In this document: positions 8,093 to 15,949 of the stretch, piece after piece | How positions within the stretch are numbered: position 1 is the stretch's first letter | Layout: the number at the start of each line of letters is the position of its first letter | Origin: Chlamydiota bacterium | GTDB lineage: Bacteria; Chlamydiota; Chlamydiia; Chlamydiales; JAAKFR01 | DNA length: 55,206 bases | Direction of reading: 5' to 3' | Assembly: GCA_013288105.1 (NCBI GenBank) | Contig: JABDCM010000004.1 | Coordinates: 1-55,206, forward strand | The notes under the pieces: model-generated | What the model saw: only the letters and a program-made list of their open reading frames with translations | Told to the model about the DNA's origin: nothing | Databases searched by the model: none | Program-made: the position numbers and the translations under genes

Positions 8093-8779
8093 CAAAGGCT
8101 CTATTTGAAGAGTCACCTGAGCGATATAAAATTTAGTTCTGCTCTCATATCCTGAATCTGTTCCCAGAAAAATCCATATCTCCCCTTGAGAGTTGCTTTT
8201 AACCACAAAGAGATTTTTAGGGGCGTATAATTTAGGTAGATAGAGGCGATGGTGAGGATCAACCTCCTCATGTGCCAGAGTTCCGACGACAAGGCTATTC
8301 TTCCCCCCCTCTGACTGATCCCCCTTATCTACACTCAACTGGTAGAAACCATGAACGGCTATTTTTTCAGGTTTTTCAGTGGAGGCACCTATTTTCAAAT
8401 AGACACTCTCCCCTTCCGATCCCCCGACGCCAAAGGTGTCTGTAGGAATATTACTTTCAATAAGAACGGAGAGGTTGAGTAGATATTCTGTATCAGGTTT
8501 TAGGTTCTCCATCTTGCGACGGACGAACATAAAGAGATCATCGCTGTGGTTGTTTCCTGAGAGAAAAAGCCCCTTTTCCAGAGATTCTGGTTCCGTAAGT
8601 TTTGTAGGTAGATTCTCCCATCCCCAGGCAAGCTCATAAAAAGACTCTCCGCCTACAGGATAGTCAGAGAAGTCCCCCTCCCATCCTGCCGTATCCGAAG
8701 AAAAGGTGAAATCTATCGCAAGACAGAACTTACAAGGCAGAAGGAGGAAGAGTAGATAGAGGCTAATCCTCTTCTTCAT
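8090..8779 (-). CDS. secreted protein of unknown function
   Basis: A 229-residue protein starting with a clear signal peptide (KKR, then a long Leu-rich core ending CLA at about residue 21). The mature part is beta-rich with an FTFSSDTAGWEGDFSDYP start, reminiscent of carbohydrate-binding or jelly-roll domains of secreted bacterial proteins, but I cannot name the family. The frame is open to 8896, but the ATG at 8779 puts the signal peptide at the N-terminus and overlaps the upstream gene by 17 bases, a sign of translational coupling. The stop codon is provided by the repeat at 8050-8092. Confidence 0.6.
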   Translation of the reverse strand: MKKRISLYLLFLLLPCKFCLAIDFTFSSDTAGWEGDFSDYPVGGESFYELAWGWENLPTKLTEPESLEKGLFLSGNNHSDDLFMFVRRKMENLKPDTEYLLNLSVLIESNIPTDTFGVGGSEGESVYLKIGASTEKPEKIAVHGFYQLSVDKGDQSEGGKNSLVVGTLAHEEVDPHHRLYLPKLYAPKNLFVVKSNSQGEIWIFLGTDSGYESRTKFYIAQVTLQIEPL

Positions 8780-9083
8780 CAAACTCCTCATCCTCATCAA
8801 AATCCTCATCATCTTCCATTTCGTATGAGAAAAAATCCTCCCAAAGAAAATTAAGGAAGTTGAGATAGGCTCCCAGATCAATTCTTTCGCGTTCATTTAA
8901 TTTAGTAAAGTCGGGTGCTTTTGCAATTTTTTCTTCTAAGATCTGAACGACTTTCAAAATTAAGGTACTTGATTCACGAGCGGTTGGATCTTCTTTAATT
9001 TCTGCGTCAATATCTGTTCTAGCTCCGGCTAGAAATTCTTTAACTTCTTGTAGAGTTGGGAGTTGAATTAAAGCTTCGCTCAT
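8763..9083 (-). CDS. small acidic protein, unknown function
   Basis: A 106-residue protein with a helical body (residues 1-88) and a run of Asp/Glu from about residue 90 to the end (EDDEDFDEDEE). An AGGAAG sequence stands correctly before the ATG at 9083. No catalytic or binding motif is visible. The acidic tail is like those of proteins that bind basic partners such as histone-like or ribosomal proteins, but that is only analogy. It overlaps and precedes the secreted-protein gene ending at 8090. Confidence 0.6.
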   Translation of the reverse strand: MSEALIQLPTLQEVKEFLAGARTDIDAEIKEDPTARESSTLILKVVQILEEKIAKAPDFTKLNERERIDLGAYLNFLNFLWEDFFSYEMEDDEDFDEDEEFDEEED

Positions 9084-9119
9084 GATTCTTCCTAAGAGTT
9101 GTTATTTTAAAATGAATTG

Positions 9120-9202
9120 GGGGTGGTTAGATTCGAACTAACGTAGGCCGGAGCCGTCGGATTTACAGTCCAATGCAATTGGCCGCTATGCGACACCCCC
9201 AA
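9120..9202 (-). tRNA. tRNA-Tyr (anticodon GTA)
   Basis: On the minus strand, a class II tRNA with a GGGGGTG/CACCCCC acceptor stem, anticodon GTA in CTGTAAA, a long variable arm (CGGCTCCGGCC region), and a T arm with GTTAG/CTAAC stem. The exact 3' end is uncertain by a base because of a run of seven identical bases at 9119-9125. Confidence 0.9.
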
Positions 9203-9212
9203 ATAAAATATG

Positions 9213-9284
9213 CTGGAGAAAGGAGTTGAACCCTCAACCGTCCGATTACAAATCGGATGCTCTGCCATTGAGCTACTCCAGCGA
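9213..9284 (-). tRNA. tRNA-Thr (anticodon TGT)
   Basis: On the minus strand, a 72-base cloverleaf with a GCTGGAG/CTCCAGC acceptor stem, D arm AGCTC..GAGC, anticodon TGT in the loop of a CCGAT/ATCGG stem, and GTTCAAC T loop. It lies 10 bases upstream of the tRNA-Tyr in the direction of transcription, so both are probably one transcript. Confidence 0.95.
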
Positions 9285-9317
9285 CGGCTACACGTTATAG
9301 CAAACTCTCGCCTTTAT

Positions 9318-9740
9318 CTACAAGCCCTTCTCTTTATCATTTTTTTCGACTTGAAAATCTTTCTCGGTAGGCCTAAAAATAGTCTCCAAAGGCAAACTCC
9401 CCCCCTCTCTCTCTTGGGGTTTCTCATCCTCCACAGCTCCCCCTTCTACCGCCTCCTTTCGCTCCGCTTCCTGCTGCGATAAACGAAAATCATGCTCCGT
9501 CTTCCTAAATTTTAACCTCTCTAATGCTCCAGGCTCAGATGCAGACTGACTCATCTCTGCTCCAAAAAAAGGCTGCGTAGATGTATCTAACTTAATTACT
9601 TTTGCTTTAAATTTTCTCTTGCCAGAGGGGGTATATTTAGCTGCATGATTAGCTGTTCCCTCCTGTAACATATGGCACTGTTTATATTTCTTCCCAGAGC
9701 CACAGGGACAGAGCTCATTTCTACCAGGTTTTTTATTCAT
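9318..9740 (-). CDS. SEC-C metal-binding motif protein
   Basis: A 140-residue protein whose first 23 residues are a SEC-C motif (PGRNELCPCGSGKKYKQCH; ligands C11, C13, C22, H23), the zinc-binding motif also found at the C-terminus of SecA. Here it is N-terminal, followed by a charged, probably disordered tail rich in Glu and Lys with no other domain. SEC-C proteins of this kind are thought to bind zinc and possibly SecB or ribosomes; the role here is unknown. Divergent from ttcA. Confidence 0.8.
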   Translation of the reverse strand: MNKKPGRNELCPCGSGKKYKQCHMLQEGTANHAAKYTPSGKRKFKAKVIKLDTSTQPFFGAEMSQSASEPGALERLKFRKTEHDFRLSQQEAERKEAVEGGAVEDEKPQEREGGSLPLETIFRPTEKDFQVEKNDKEKGL

Positions 9741-9825
9741 ACTTAACCTTTTTTAAAACAGTAAGTAGATTCTAAGTCATCTTATCGTTGCTCTCAAGAG
9801 AAAAGTAGATTATACTGTTTATCCT

Positions 9826-10587
9826 ATGCTCCCTTTATCTAAACCCCCCCTACCTTTAGCCCTTCCCCCATGGAAAAAATTGGGTAAAAAGTTAGAAAGC
9901 TCCGTCAGAAAAGCTCTCTATGACTACCAAATGGTAGAGGGGGTCTCAAAAATCGCGATCGCTCTCAGCGGGGGAAAAGATAGTCTTGCTCTTCTTTTTC
10001 TCCTTCATGCCATCTCAGGTAAGGGGTTTCCAAAATTTGACCTCACTGCTATTCATGTAGGAGGGGAATTTTCCTGCGGGGCAGGCGTTCAAGAAAATTA
10101 TCTAAGAGCTATCTGTGAAAAATTGGAGGTCCCTTTTCTCTCTCGTCTCTCCACTCAAAAGAGGGAAAAATTGGAATGTTATAGCTGCTCTCGAGAGAGA
10201 AGACGCCTGATTTTCGATGCTGCTCAAAGTGTGGGTGCCCATACCATAGCCTTTGGCCATCATAGAGATGACAATGCTCAAACTCTCCTCCTTAACCTCC
10301 TCCATAAAGGGGAATTTGCAGGCACCTTACCCAAAATTGAAATGGTCCGTTTTGGACTTACCATCATCCGCCCTCTTACCTACGTGCCTGAGGAGGAGCT
10401 GCGGCAATTTGCTAAAGAGTATGGCTTTGCCAGAATCAGCTGCCAGTGCCCCGTAGGTCAACATTCTATGAGAAAAAAGGTTGACTCTCTTTTGACAGAA
10501 ATGGAAACTTACTTTCCACATGCACGCTCTAATATAGCAGCTGCTACTTTGATTTATGGATCTAATAAAGCTGCAAAAATTGACTAA
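9826..10587 (+). CDS. ttcA: TtcA-like PP-loop tRNA thiolation ATPase
   Basis: A 253-residue PP-loop ATPase. SGGKDS at residues 48-53 is the pyrophosphate-binding loop; C118 and C121 (CYSC) and Cys pairs near 206-208 (SCQC) fit the iron-sulfur or catalytic cysteines of the TtcA group, which 2-thiolates cytidine 32 in tRNA; GHHRDDNAQT at 144-153 is the second conserved block. The cysteine pattern separates it from TilS. In Chlamydia a PP-loop protein also sits just before surE, so gene order agrees. It begins an operon with 11-, 1- and 3-base gaps to the next three genes. Confidence 0.85.
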   Translation: MLPLSKPPLPLALPPWKKLGKKLESSVRKALYDYQMVEGVSKIAIALSGGKDSLALLFLLHAISGKGFPKFDLTAIHVGGEFSCGAGVQENYLRAICEKLEVPFLSRLSTQKREKLECYSCSRERRRLIFDAAQSVGAHTIAFGHHRDDNAQTLLLNLLHKGEFAGTLPKIEMVRFGLTIIRPLTYVPEEELRQFAKEYGFARISCQCPVGQHSMRKKVDSLLTEMETYFPHARSNIAAATLIYGSNKAAKID

Positions 10588-10598
10588 AGGTTTATATC

Positions 10599-11438
10599 AT
10601 GCTTCCTCATCAAGAAAATCGTATCACCATTGACGGCATCGAAATTGCTCTCACCTCTCCCGATCTTTTTCCCTTTCATTGGGTAGGTCAAAGAGATGTT
10701 CTCGACCAACTCTTAGCTTGTTGGCTAGTGATCCACCCTGGGGATATTCCCTTAAATCCCCGCCTTGTCGGAAGACCAGGAGTTGGAAAGACGACTCTCG
10801 CCTATGCTGCTGCTAAAAAATTGGAAAAACAGGTCTATATTTTCCAATGCACCATGGATACGCGTCCAGAGGATCTTCTCATTACACCCGTTATCAATGA
10901 TAAAGGGGGCATTCGCTATGTGGCCTCCCCACTCGTTGCAGCTATGATTCAGGGGGGTGTCTGTATTCTTGATGAGGGAAATCGGATGAGTGAGAAATCC
11001 TGGGCCTCTCTCGCCCCCCTCTTAGATGCGCGTCGCTATATAGAATCTATTGTCACCGGATTAAAAATCTATGCACATGAGGATTTTCGTATCTGCGTTA
11101 CCATGAATGAGGATGCCTCTACTTTTGAGGTCCCTGAATATATTCACAGCCGTCTTCAGCCTCAAATTTATCTTGATTTTCCCGAAGCAGATGAGGAAAA
11201 GCGCATTTTGAAAGAAAATCTTCCTTTCGTAGAGGAGCAGATTCTTGATTATGTAGTAGCCTTTCTTCAAAAAGCCCATTTTCATCAAGAAAATTATTCT
11301 GTCCGTGATGGAATCAATATTGCTCGCTATGCCGCAAAACGGATGCATGCTCTTCCCGAAAAAGTCAATCGAGAGGCCATCATGCGTCAAGCCATCTTAA
11401 TGGTTCTAGGACAAGAGGCAACCATCCACTACTCATAA
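10599..11438 (+). CDS. MoxR-type AAA+ ATPase
   Basis: A 279-residue AAA+ ATPase. Walker A is GRPGVGKT at residues 58-65, Walker B is VCILDE at 121-126, and an arginine-finger region follows (sensor 1 in CVTMNED, about residue 165-172; IHSRLQPQIYLDF). Such MoxR/AAA_5 proteins act as chaperone-like remodelling ATPases and are usually encoded beside a partner substrate protein. Here the partner would be the gene at 11440, whose ATG begins one base after this stop. AAAGG precedes the start codon. No VWA-domain protein, the common third member, is seen. Confidence 0.8.
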   Translation: MLPHQENRITIDGIEIALTSPDLFPFHWVGQRDVLDQLLACWLVIHPGDIPLNPRLVGRPGVGKTTLAYAAAKKLEKQVYIFQCTMDTRPEDLLITPVINDKGGIRYVASPLVAAMIQGGVCILDEGNRMSEKSWASLAPLLDARRYIESIVTGLKIYAHEDFRICVTMNEDASTFEVPEYIHSRLQPQIYLDFPEADEEKRILKENLPFVEEQILDYVVAFLQKAHFHQENYSVRDGINIARYAAKRMHALPEKVNREAIMRQAILMVLGQEATIHYS

Positions 11439-11439
11439 A

Positions 11440-13302
11440 ATGCATCCATTTCATCTTCGTAAAGGCAATGTGATTGCCCTCCCCACCCTCCATTATACCA
11501 TGGAGTGTGCCATGCATGTAAAAAAGGCCTTTGATTATTTTCAACCCGATTGCATCGCAGTGGAACTCTCCGAGGACTTAAATGACTCTTTTCTCCATGC
11601 TGCAAGCCGTCTTCCAGATATCACCCTCATCAAAACCTCCTCTCTCTACTATCTAGCGGAACCTTGTGATGCTTCATTCGAAGCTCTTCGCTTAGCTCTT
11701 GAGTCTGGTCTGCCCTCTTATTGCATTGATCTACATGTAGACAATTATCCTTTATTTAATGAGGCTCTTCCCGATCCCTACGCTATTTCCATTCTCGGTC
11801 TTGAAAAATATTACACAGCATACATCCAGTCTCAACCAGTCAAACACCCCTTAGATAGATCCAGAGAACTGCATATGGCGCGCCGTTTGAAAGAGCTCTC
11901 CTGTCTATATGAAAGGGTCTTATTTATAGCAGGATTTCATCATAGCGAGGCTGTTTTAGCCGCCTTAGATCAGAACTCTTTTCCCCTCGACGAAGTAAAT
12001 GGCCAAAGGCCCTTTACGAGTCAGAAAATCCCAAGAGATGCAAGTAAACTTCCTGAATTTGAGAAAGAAAAACCCAAAACTCAGGTTACTATTGCTACTT
12101 TAACGGAAGATTCTTGTCGAAAGGTGATGGCTGAATATGGATGGATCAGTCAAGCCTATGAAGAATGGAGAGGCTCTTCTGACATTGAGCTCGATAGACA
12201 ACAACTTATTCTCTCTCTCTATAAAAAAAGCAGTGATAACTACACAAAGAACACAGGAAACCCTTTTTTAGGATATCACTTAAGAAATACGATGAAATTT
12301 GCTCGCAACTACTCGCTCCAACAAAACCGCCTGCTTCCAGGGCTTTTTGAGCTCTTGAGCTGTGCCAAGGGATGCGTTGATCATAACTACGCCTATGAGG
12401 TGTGGGAACTTGCCACCTCTTATCCTTTTCGAAAAAATATCGACAATTTACAAGAGCTCGATCTTTCTGTGGAAGATATTTGGGGCCATTCTAAACCCAT
12501 TTACTTTCACCTAAAACAGAGACAAACTAAAGGGCTCCATTTTCAACGACGTCAAAAAGATAGAGGAGGGAAAAAGCCTTTTTCTCCCCCCTCACCCTTT
12601 TTTCTCTGCTCCTATCCCCCTGAAGATCTTCAAGTAGAAAATTTTGGAGATTTTTTAAAGAAAAAAGGGACTAGGCTTCTATCTGAGGAGCAGGCCCATT
12701 CCATCCCCTTTTCAACCAGCCTAGAAGAGGGATTAGATGTGAAAGAGACAGTCCGACATTGGCATGAGAAAAAGCTCTATGTTAGAAAAAGAGAAAAACC
12801 TCCTCAAGCTGCAAGCTCTGTTGTGATCATCTTTGATGAGGACAGCCCTGAAGAAAAAGATCTTTATAATGAAAAATTTCCCTGGAAAACGAGCTGGCAA
12901 GGAGAACACAGTCAAGAATCTGATATGGCCTTTTATGCCACCTCTCTTCAACAGAATATTATAGGGCCCGGTATCAGCCGCTGTGAATATGGTGGTTTTA
13001 TGCTTACCTCCCCTCCTCGGCGCCTTCAAGATGTCTGGACAGATCCAGACTATGAAAGATGCAAAAATAAGGGGGAGGTCCTCCTGCGAGCCGCTATTGA
13101 TTATGCTTTAAAACCCCTGATTATCTTAGTCGCAAAAAAACCCCCTACCAGCAAAATCAGAGGAATAGCTCAAAGATATGGAAAAAAAATTGTCTATTTG
13201 CCTTTGGGTAGCCTTTCCCCTATCATGCTTAATAAAATCCGCTCTTTCCATGCCCTAGATGGACATGACAAGAGAGAAATAGCTGGTGATTACATTTTTT
13301 AA
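11440..13302 (+). CDS. TraB-like N-terminal domain protein, with in-frame repeat insertion
   Basis: A 620-residue protein of unknown function. Residues 10-60 (NVIALPTLHYTMECAMHV.. then PDCIAVELSEDL) and 165-180 (ERVLFIAGFHHSEAVL) have the pattern of TraB/PrgY-like folds: a Gx.H strand, PD.V.VEL, and a G.HH strand. Proteins with such N-terminal domains often accompany MoxR ATPases; I infer the two form a pair. The C-terminal half is unrecognised. Residues about 186-216 are encoded by a dispersed repeat unit (bases 11996-12088), 31 codons inserted in frame between LDEV and TIAT. The gene follows the ATPase by one base and precedes surE by three. Confidence 0.7.
   Translation: MHPFHLRKGNVIALPTLHYTMECAMHVKKAFDYFQPDCIAVELSEDLNDSFLHAASRLPDITLIKTSSLYYLAEPCDASFEALRLALESGLPSYCIDLHVDNYPLFNEALPDPYAISILGLEKYYTAYIQSQPVKHPLDRSRELHMARRLKELSCLYERVLFIAGFHHSEAVLAALDQNSFPLDEVNGQRPFTSQKIPRDASKLPEFEKEKPKTQVTIATLTEDSCRKVMAEYGWISQAYEEWRGSSDIELDRQQLILSLYKKSSDNYTKNTGNPFLGYHLRNTMKFARNYSLQQNRLLPGLFELLSCAKGCVDHNYAYEVWELATSYPFRKNIDNLQELDLSVEDIWGHSKPIYFHLKQRQTKGLHFQRRQKDRGGKKPFSPPSPFFLCSYPPEDLQVENFGDFLKKKGTRLLSEEQAHSIPFSTSLEEGLDVKETVRHWHEKKLYVRKREKPPQAASSVVIIFDEDSPEEKDLYNEKFPWKTSWQGEHSQESDMAFYATSLQQNIIGPGISRCEYGGFMLTSPPRRLQDVWTDPDYERCKNKGEVLLRAAIDYALKPLIILVAKKPPTSKIRGIAQRYGKKIVYLPLGSLSPIMLNKIRSFHALDGHDKREIAGDYIF
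11996..12088 (+). repeat. TAACCTGAG-family repeat unit inside a CDS
   Basis: A 93-bp unit; the 88 bases from 12001 match 22516-22603 at 81 positions with no gap by hand count, and TAAAT precedes both. It opens with the small palindrome GGCCAAAGGCC, contains AACTTCCTGAATTTGAG and ends in CAAAACTCAGGTTA. Its length is 31 codons and it keeps the reading frame of the gene at 11440-13302, encoding a basic-polar peptide ending LPEFEKEKPKTQV. Confidence 0.85.
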
Positions 13303-13305
13303 AAT

Positions 13306-14088
13306 ATGAAAAGAACAAAAATTCTTTTAACTAATGATGACGGAATTCACGCGCCAGGACTCCGCGTCCTTTGGGAGGCTCTTAAAAGGGCAGATTTTGC
13401 TGATCTTTGCATAGTTGCTCCCACCTCGGAACGGTCAGGTGCAGGTGTATCTATTACATGGGATCGCCCTCTTCTTATCCAAGAGATTAACCATTTTGAG
13501 GGGACTCCTGCTTGGTGCGTAGATGGCTCTCCTGCAGATTGTGTTAAATTAGGCATGCGTATCATCCTTGAACATCCCCCCGATTTCATCGCCTCAGGAA
13601 TCAATGCGGGCTCCAACGCCGGAAGAAATGTCCTCCACTCAGGAACTGTAGGCGCTGTGATCGAAGGAGTTTTCAGAGGCATTCCAGGAGTCGCTTTTTC
13701 TTGTGAAAATGGACGTGATCCCAATTTTCATGTCGCAGAAAAATATGTAGCTACCATTGTTAAATACTTGTTAGAAAATCCTTTAGCTCATGGCACTCTC
13801 CTGAATGTCAACTTTCCAAAAGTTGCAAAAGAAAAAGTTAAAGGATTTCGTTTGACCAAGCAGGGAAGGGGAAGATGGTCTGAAGATCCTCTTTTACATT
13901 TAGAATCGGAAAAAGGAAGAAGTTATTGGCTGGGGGGCAAGCCAGACGAGCTACCAGAAGATCAGGATTGTGATATTGCTTTATTAAAGGAGGGATATAT
14001 GACAGCAGTTCCCCTTTACGTGCATAATCTCACAGATCAAGAAGAGTGGGAAAAAAGGGGGAGTAGTTTTCAAGAACTGCTTGAGTAA
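13306..14088 (+). CDS. surE: 5'-nucleotidase SurE
   Basis: A 260-residue member of the SurE family, a metal-dependent survival phosphatase that removes phosphate from nucleoside 5'- and 3'-monophosphates. The N-terminal ILLTNDDGIHAPGL motif holds the metal-binding DD pair (residues 10-11), VAPTSERSGAG (Ser/Asn loop) follows, and SGINAGSNAGRNVLHSGTVGAV is the active-site region with the metal-binding Asn. Length is normal. It is the last gene of the ttcA/MoxR/TraB-like operon; in Chlamydia surE directly follows the PP-loop gene, so the two middle genes look like an insertion into that pair. Confidence 0.93.
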   Translation: MKRTKILLTNDDGIHAPGLRVLWEALKRADFADLCIVAPTSERSGAGVSITWDRPLLIQEINHFEGTPAWCVDGSPADCVKLGMRIILEHPPDFIASGINAGSNAGRNVLHSGTVGAVIEGVFRGIPGVAFSCENGRDPNFHVAEKYVATIVKYLLENPLAHGTLLNVNFPKVAKEKVKGFRLTKQGRGRWSEDPLLHLESEKGRSYWLGGKPDELPEDQDCDIALLKEGYMTAVPLYVHNLTDQEEWEKRGSSFQELLE

Positions 14089-14303
14089 AATTAACGCCAG
14101 TTTAATTCAAGGAATGGCTAGAAGATGCTGAAAAGACATTTGAGCAGATTACGAGATCCAATTCGAAGCAAATCCCCTCAATGGGGCTTTGCGAGAATTG
14201 GATCGCGTGAGATGCTCAATGAATTACAGCAGATTCAGCCGTTCCTTAAATTAAGCTGGCGTAAAATTGAGCTTTCCAGTACCTTCTACCTCTTTTCGAT
14301 TGT

Positions 14304-14375
14304 GGGCGTATAGCTTAGCGGTAGAGCACCTGTCTTACACACAGGGGGTCATAGGTTCAAATCCTGTTGCGCCCA
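14304..14375 (+). tRNA. tRNA-Val (anticodon TAC)
   Basis: A 72-base cloverleaf: acceptor GGGCGTA with TGCGCCC, D arm AGCTTAGCGGTAGAGC, anticodon TAC within a CCTGT/ACAGG stem, T arm AGGTTCAAATCCT, discriminator A. Four bases separate it from tRNA-Asp. Confidence 0.95.
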
Positions 14376-14379
14376 TCTT

Positions 14380-14453
14380 GCGGGAGTAGTTCAATTGGTT
14401 AGAGCACTGCCCTGTCACGGCAGAAGTTGCGGGTTCGAGCCCCGTCTCCCGCG
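14380..14453 (+). tRNA. tRNA-Asp (anticodon GTC)
   Basis: A 74-base cloverleaf with GCGGGAG/CTCCCGC acceptor stem, anticodon GTC in the loop of a CTGCC/GGCAG stem, GGTTCGAGCC T arm and discriminator G, which is the tRNA-Asp identity base. Confidence 0.95.
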
Positions 14454-14473
14454 TTCCCCTTTTTGGAGGCACT

Positions 14474-15385
14474 ATGCCTAGTAAAAATTTCCGCTTTGGC
14501 GTCTATTATTTAAAAACTCTTTTTTGGTTTATTCTTGGAGGGTTTTTAGCAGCTTTGGGTGTTCAGGTCTTCCTTGTGCCCAACCATCTGATTGACGGTG
14601 GTGTGGTAGGCCTTGCAATGATGGCATCTCACCTCTTTGGTGTCCAACATCTCCCCTATTTTTTAATCTTTTTTAACCTCCCCTTTGTCTATTTAGCCTA
14701 TAAACAAATTGGCAAACATTTTGTAATTGAAATGGTCACTGCAGTGATCGTTTTTGCACTCTTTTTGGGTCTTTTTTATTGGCTTCCCATCTGGTGGAAG
14801 TTTCGACCGTTTGAATTTCATGGTGAAGTACTTGAAGTGGTCGCTCTGGGCGGTTTTATTTTAGGATGTGGCATTGGGTTGATTATTCGACATGGGGGTT
14901 CTACCGATGGAACTGAGATTATGGGGATTATTATTAATCGAAAGAGGGGATTTACTGTCGGTCAGGTCATTCTTTTTGTAAACTTTTTTATCTTTGGGCT
15001 TTCTGGATTTGTTTACAAGAATTGGCACACAGCGATTTTATCTCTTTTGACCTATGTCGTAGCGACCAAGGTGATGGATACTGTTATCGTGGGGTTTGAG
15101 GACACCAAATCTGTCATGATTATTTCTACGAAGCCTCAAGAGATTACAAATATTCTCATGTCTGAGCTGGGTTTAGGTTTAACGGTTATGTATGGCAGGG
15201 GCGGCTATAGTGGGGATGAGCGAGAAATTCTCTATATTGTGGTAGAACGTTTGCAGCTTGCTGAATTAAAGGAGCTGGTTCATAGGGAAGATCCTGAAGC
15301 TTTCATAGCCATAGAAAACCTCCATGAGGTTATCAATGGTCGTCAAGCGGCGGTTAAATCAATTTCCTCCCCATCTTTGAAATAG
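14474..15385 (+). CDS. YitT family membrane protein (DUF161 + DUF2179)
   Basis: A 303-residue protein with about six hydrophobic segments in the first 210 residues and a cytosolic C-terminal domain. The N-terminal GGFLAALGVQVFLVPNHLIDGGVVGLAMM segment and GGSTDGTEIMGIIINRK near residue 160 are typical of YitT proteins; the C-terminal GLTVMYGRGGYSGDEREILYIVV region is the DUF2179 (PII-like) domain. The family is common in bacteria and its transported substrate is not known. GGAGG stands 8 bases before the ATG. It follows the tRNAs and its end overlaps ubiX (convergent) by 27 bases. Confidence 0.88.
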   Translation: MPSKNFRFGVYYLKTLFWFILGGFLAALGVQVFLVPNHLIDGGVVGLAMMASHLFGVQHLPYFLIFFNLPFVYLAYKQIGKHFVIEMVTAVIVFALFLGLFYWLPIWWKFRPFEFHGEVLEVVALGGFILGCGIGLIIRHGGSTDGTEIMGIIINRKRGFTVGQVILFVNFFIFGLSGFVYKNWHTAILSLLTYVVATKVMDTVIVGFEDTKSVMIISTKPQEITNILMSELGLGLTVMYGRGGYSGDEREILYIVVERLQLAELKELVHREDPEAFIAIENLHEVINGRQAAVKSISSPSLK

Positions 15386-15949
15386 GTTATGAGGAAGACG
15401 AAAGGCATCAAGAACCTTTCCTACGATGAAATTTTCCACCTCTTCTAAGGATTTAGGGTGGAGATACCAGGCAGGAATGGGGGGTAATATGGTCGCTCCG
15501 ACCTTAGCGAGCTTCCATAGATTTTCCAGATGAATTTCACTAAAAGGGGATTCTCTGGGTACGACCACAAGAGGCCTCTTCTCCTTTAAGGTCACATCAG
15601 CTGCGCGTCTAAGAGCATTGTCTCCAAGTCCCATTGAAATCGCTGCAACTGTTGCCATACTACAGGGAATAATGACCATCCCGTCTACCAGATAGGTACC
15701 ACTTGCAATCATGCACCCTAAATCCTGAATCAAATTGAGATGGATTTTATTTTTAACCTCTTCAGGAAAGGAGTCCACCCATTTTGTAGCGGTGCTGTAC
15801 TCTTTTCCCAATTCCAAAGTTGCTGTGTAAAGTGCGCCGGACGTGATGACCAGCTCAATATGGTGACCTAAATGGGCAAGAGCTTGCACCATACGTACAG
15901 CCAGAATCATTCCAGAGGCGCCTGAAACACCCACTATATAACGGTTCAT
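15359..15949 (-). CDS. ubiX: flavin prenyltransferase UbiX
   Basis: A 196-residue flavoprotein with GVSGASG at residues 7-13, the FMN-binding loop, then IPCSMATVAAISMGLGDNALRRAADVTLKEKRPLVVVPRESPFS, the conserved block of the family. UbiX makes prenylated FMN for the UbiD decarboxylase; no ubiD is seen in this window. It starts directly after the ubiA stop, so the pair is an operon, as in Chlamydia where ubiA and ubiX also follow surE. Confidence 0.92.
   Translation of the reverse strand: MNRYIVGVSGASGMILAVRMVQALAHLGHHIELVITSGALYTATLELGKEYSTATKWVDSFPEEVKNKIHLNLIQDLGCMIASGTYLVDGMVIIPCSMATVAAISMGLGDNALRRAADVTLKEKRPLVVVPRESPFSEIHLENLWKLAKVGATILPPIPAWYLHPKSLEEVENFIVGKVLDAFRLPHNLFQRWGGN

Noticed and set aside
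9210-9482. Plus-strand open frame across the tRNA-Thr gene
   Set aside because: Overlaps a well-formed tRNA and the SEC-C gene on the other strand; composition is that of a shadow.
13347-13724. Minus-strand frame within surE
   Set aside because: Lies opposite well-conserved SurE motifs and has no motif of its own.
14125-14313. 62-codon open frame after surE
   Set aside because: Its stop lies inside the tRNA-Val gene, the translated sequence has no recognisable domain, and no strong ribosome binding site is at the right distance. Too weak to list as a gene.
9120-14453. Integration site (att) at one of the tRNA genes
   Set aside because: No repeated tRNA 3' end or integrase was found near any of the four tRNAs.
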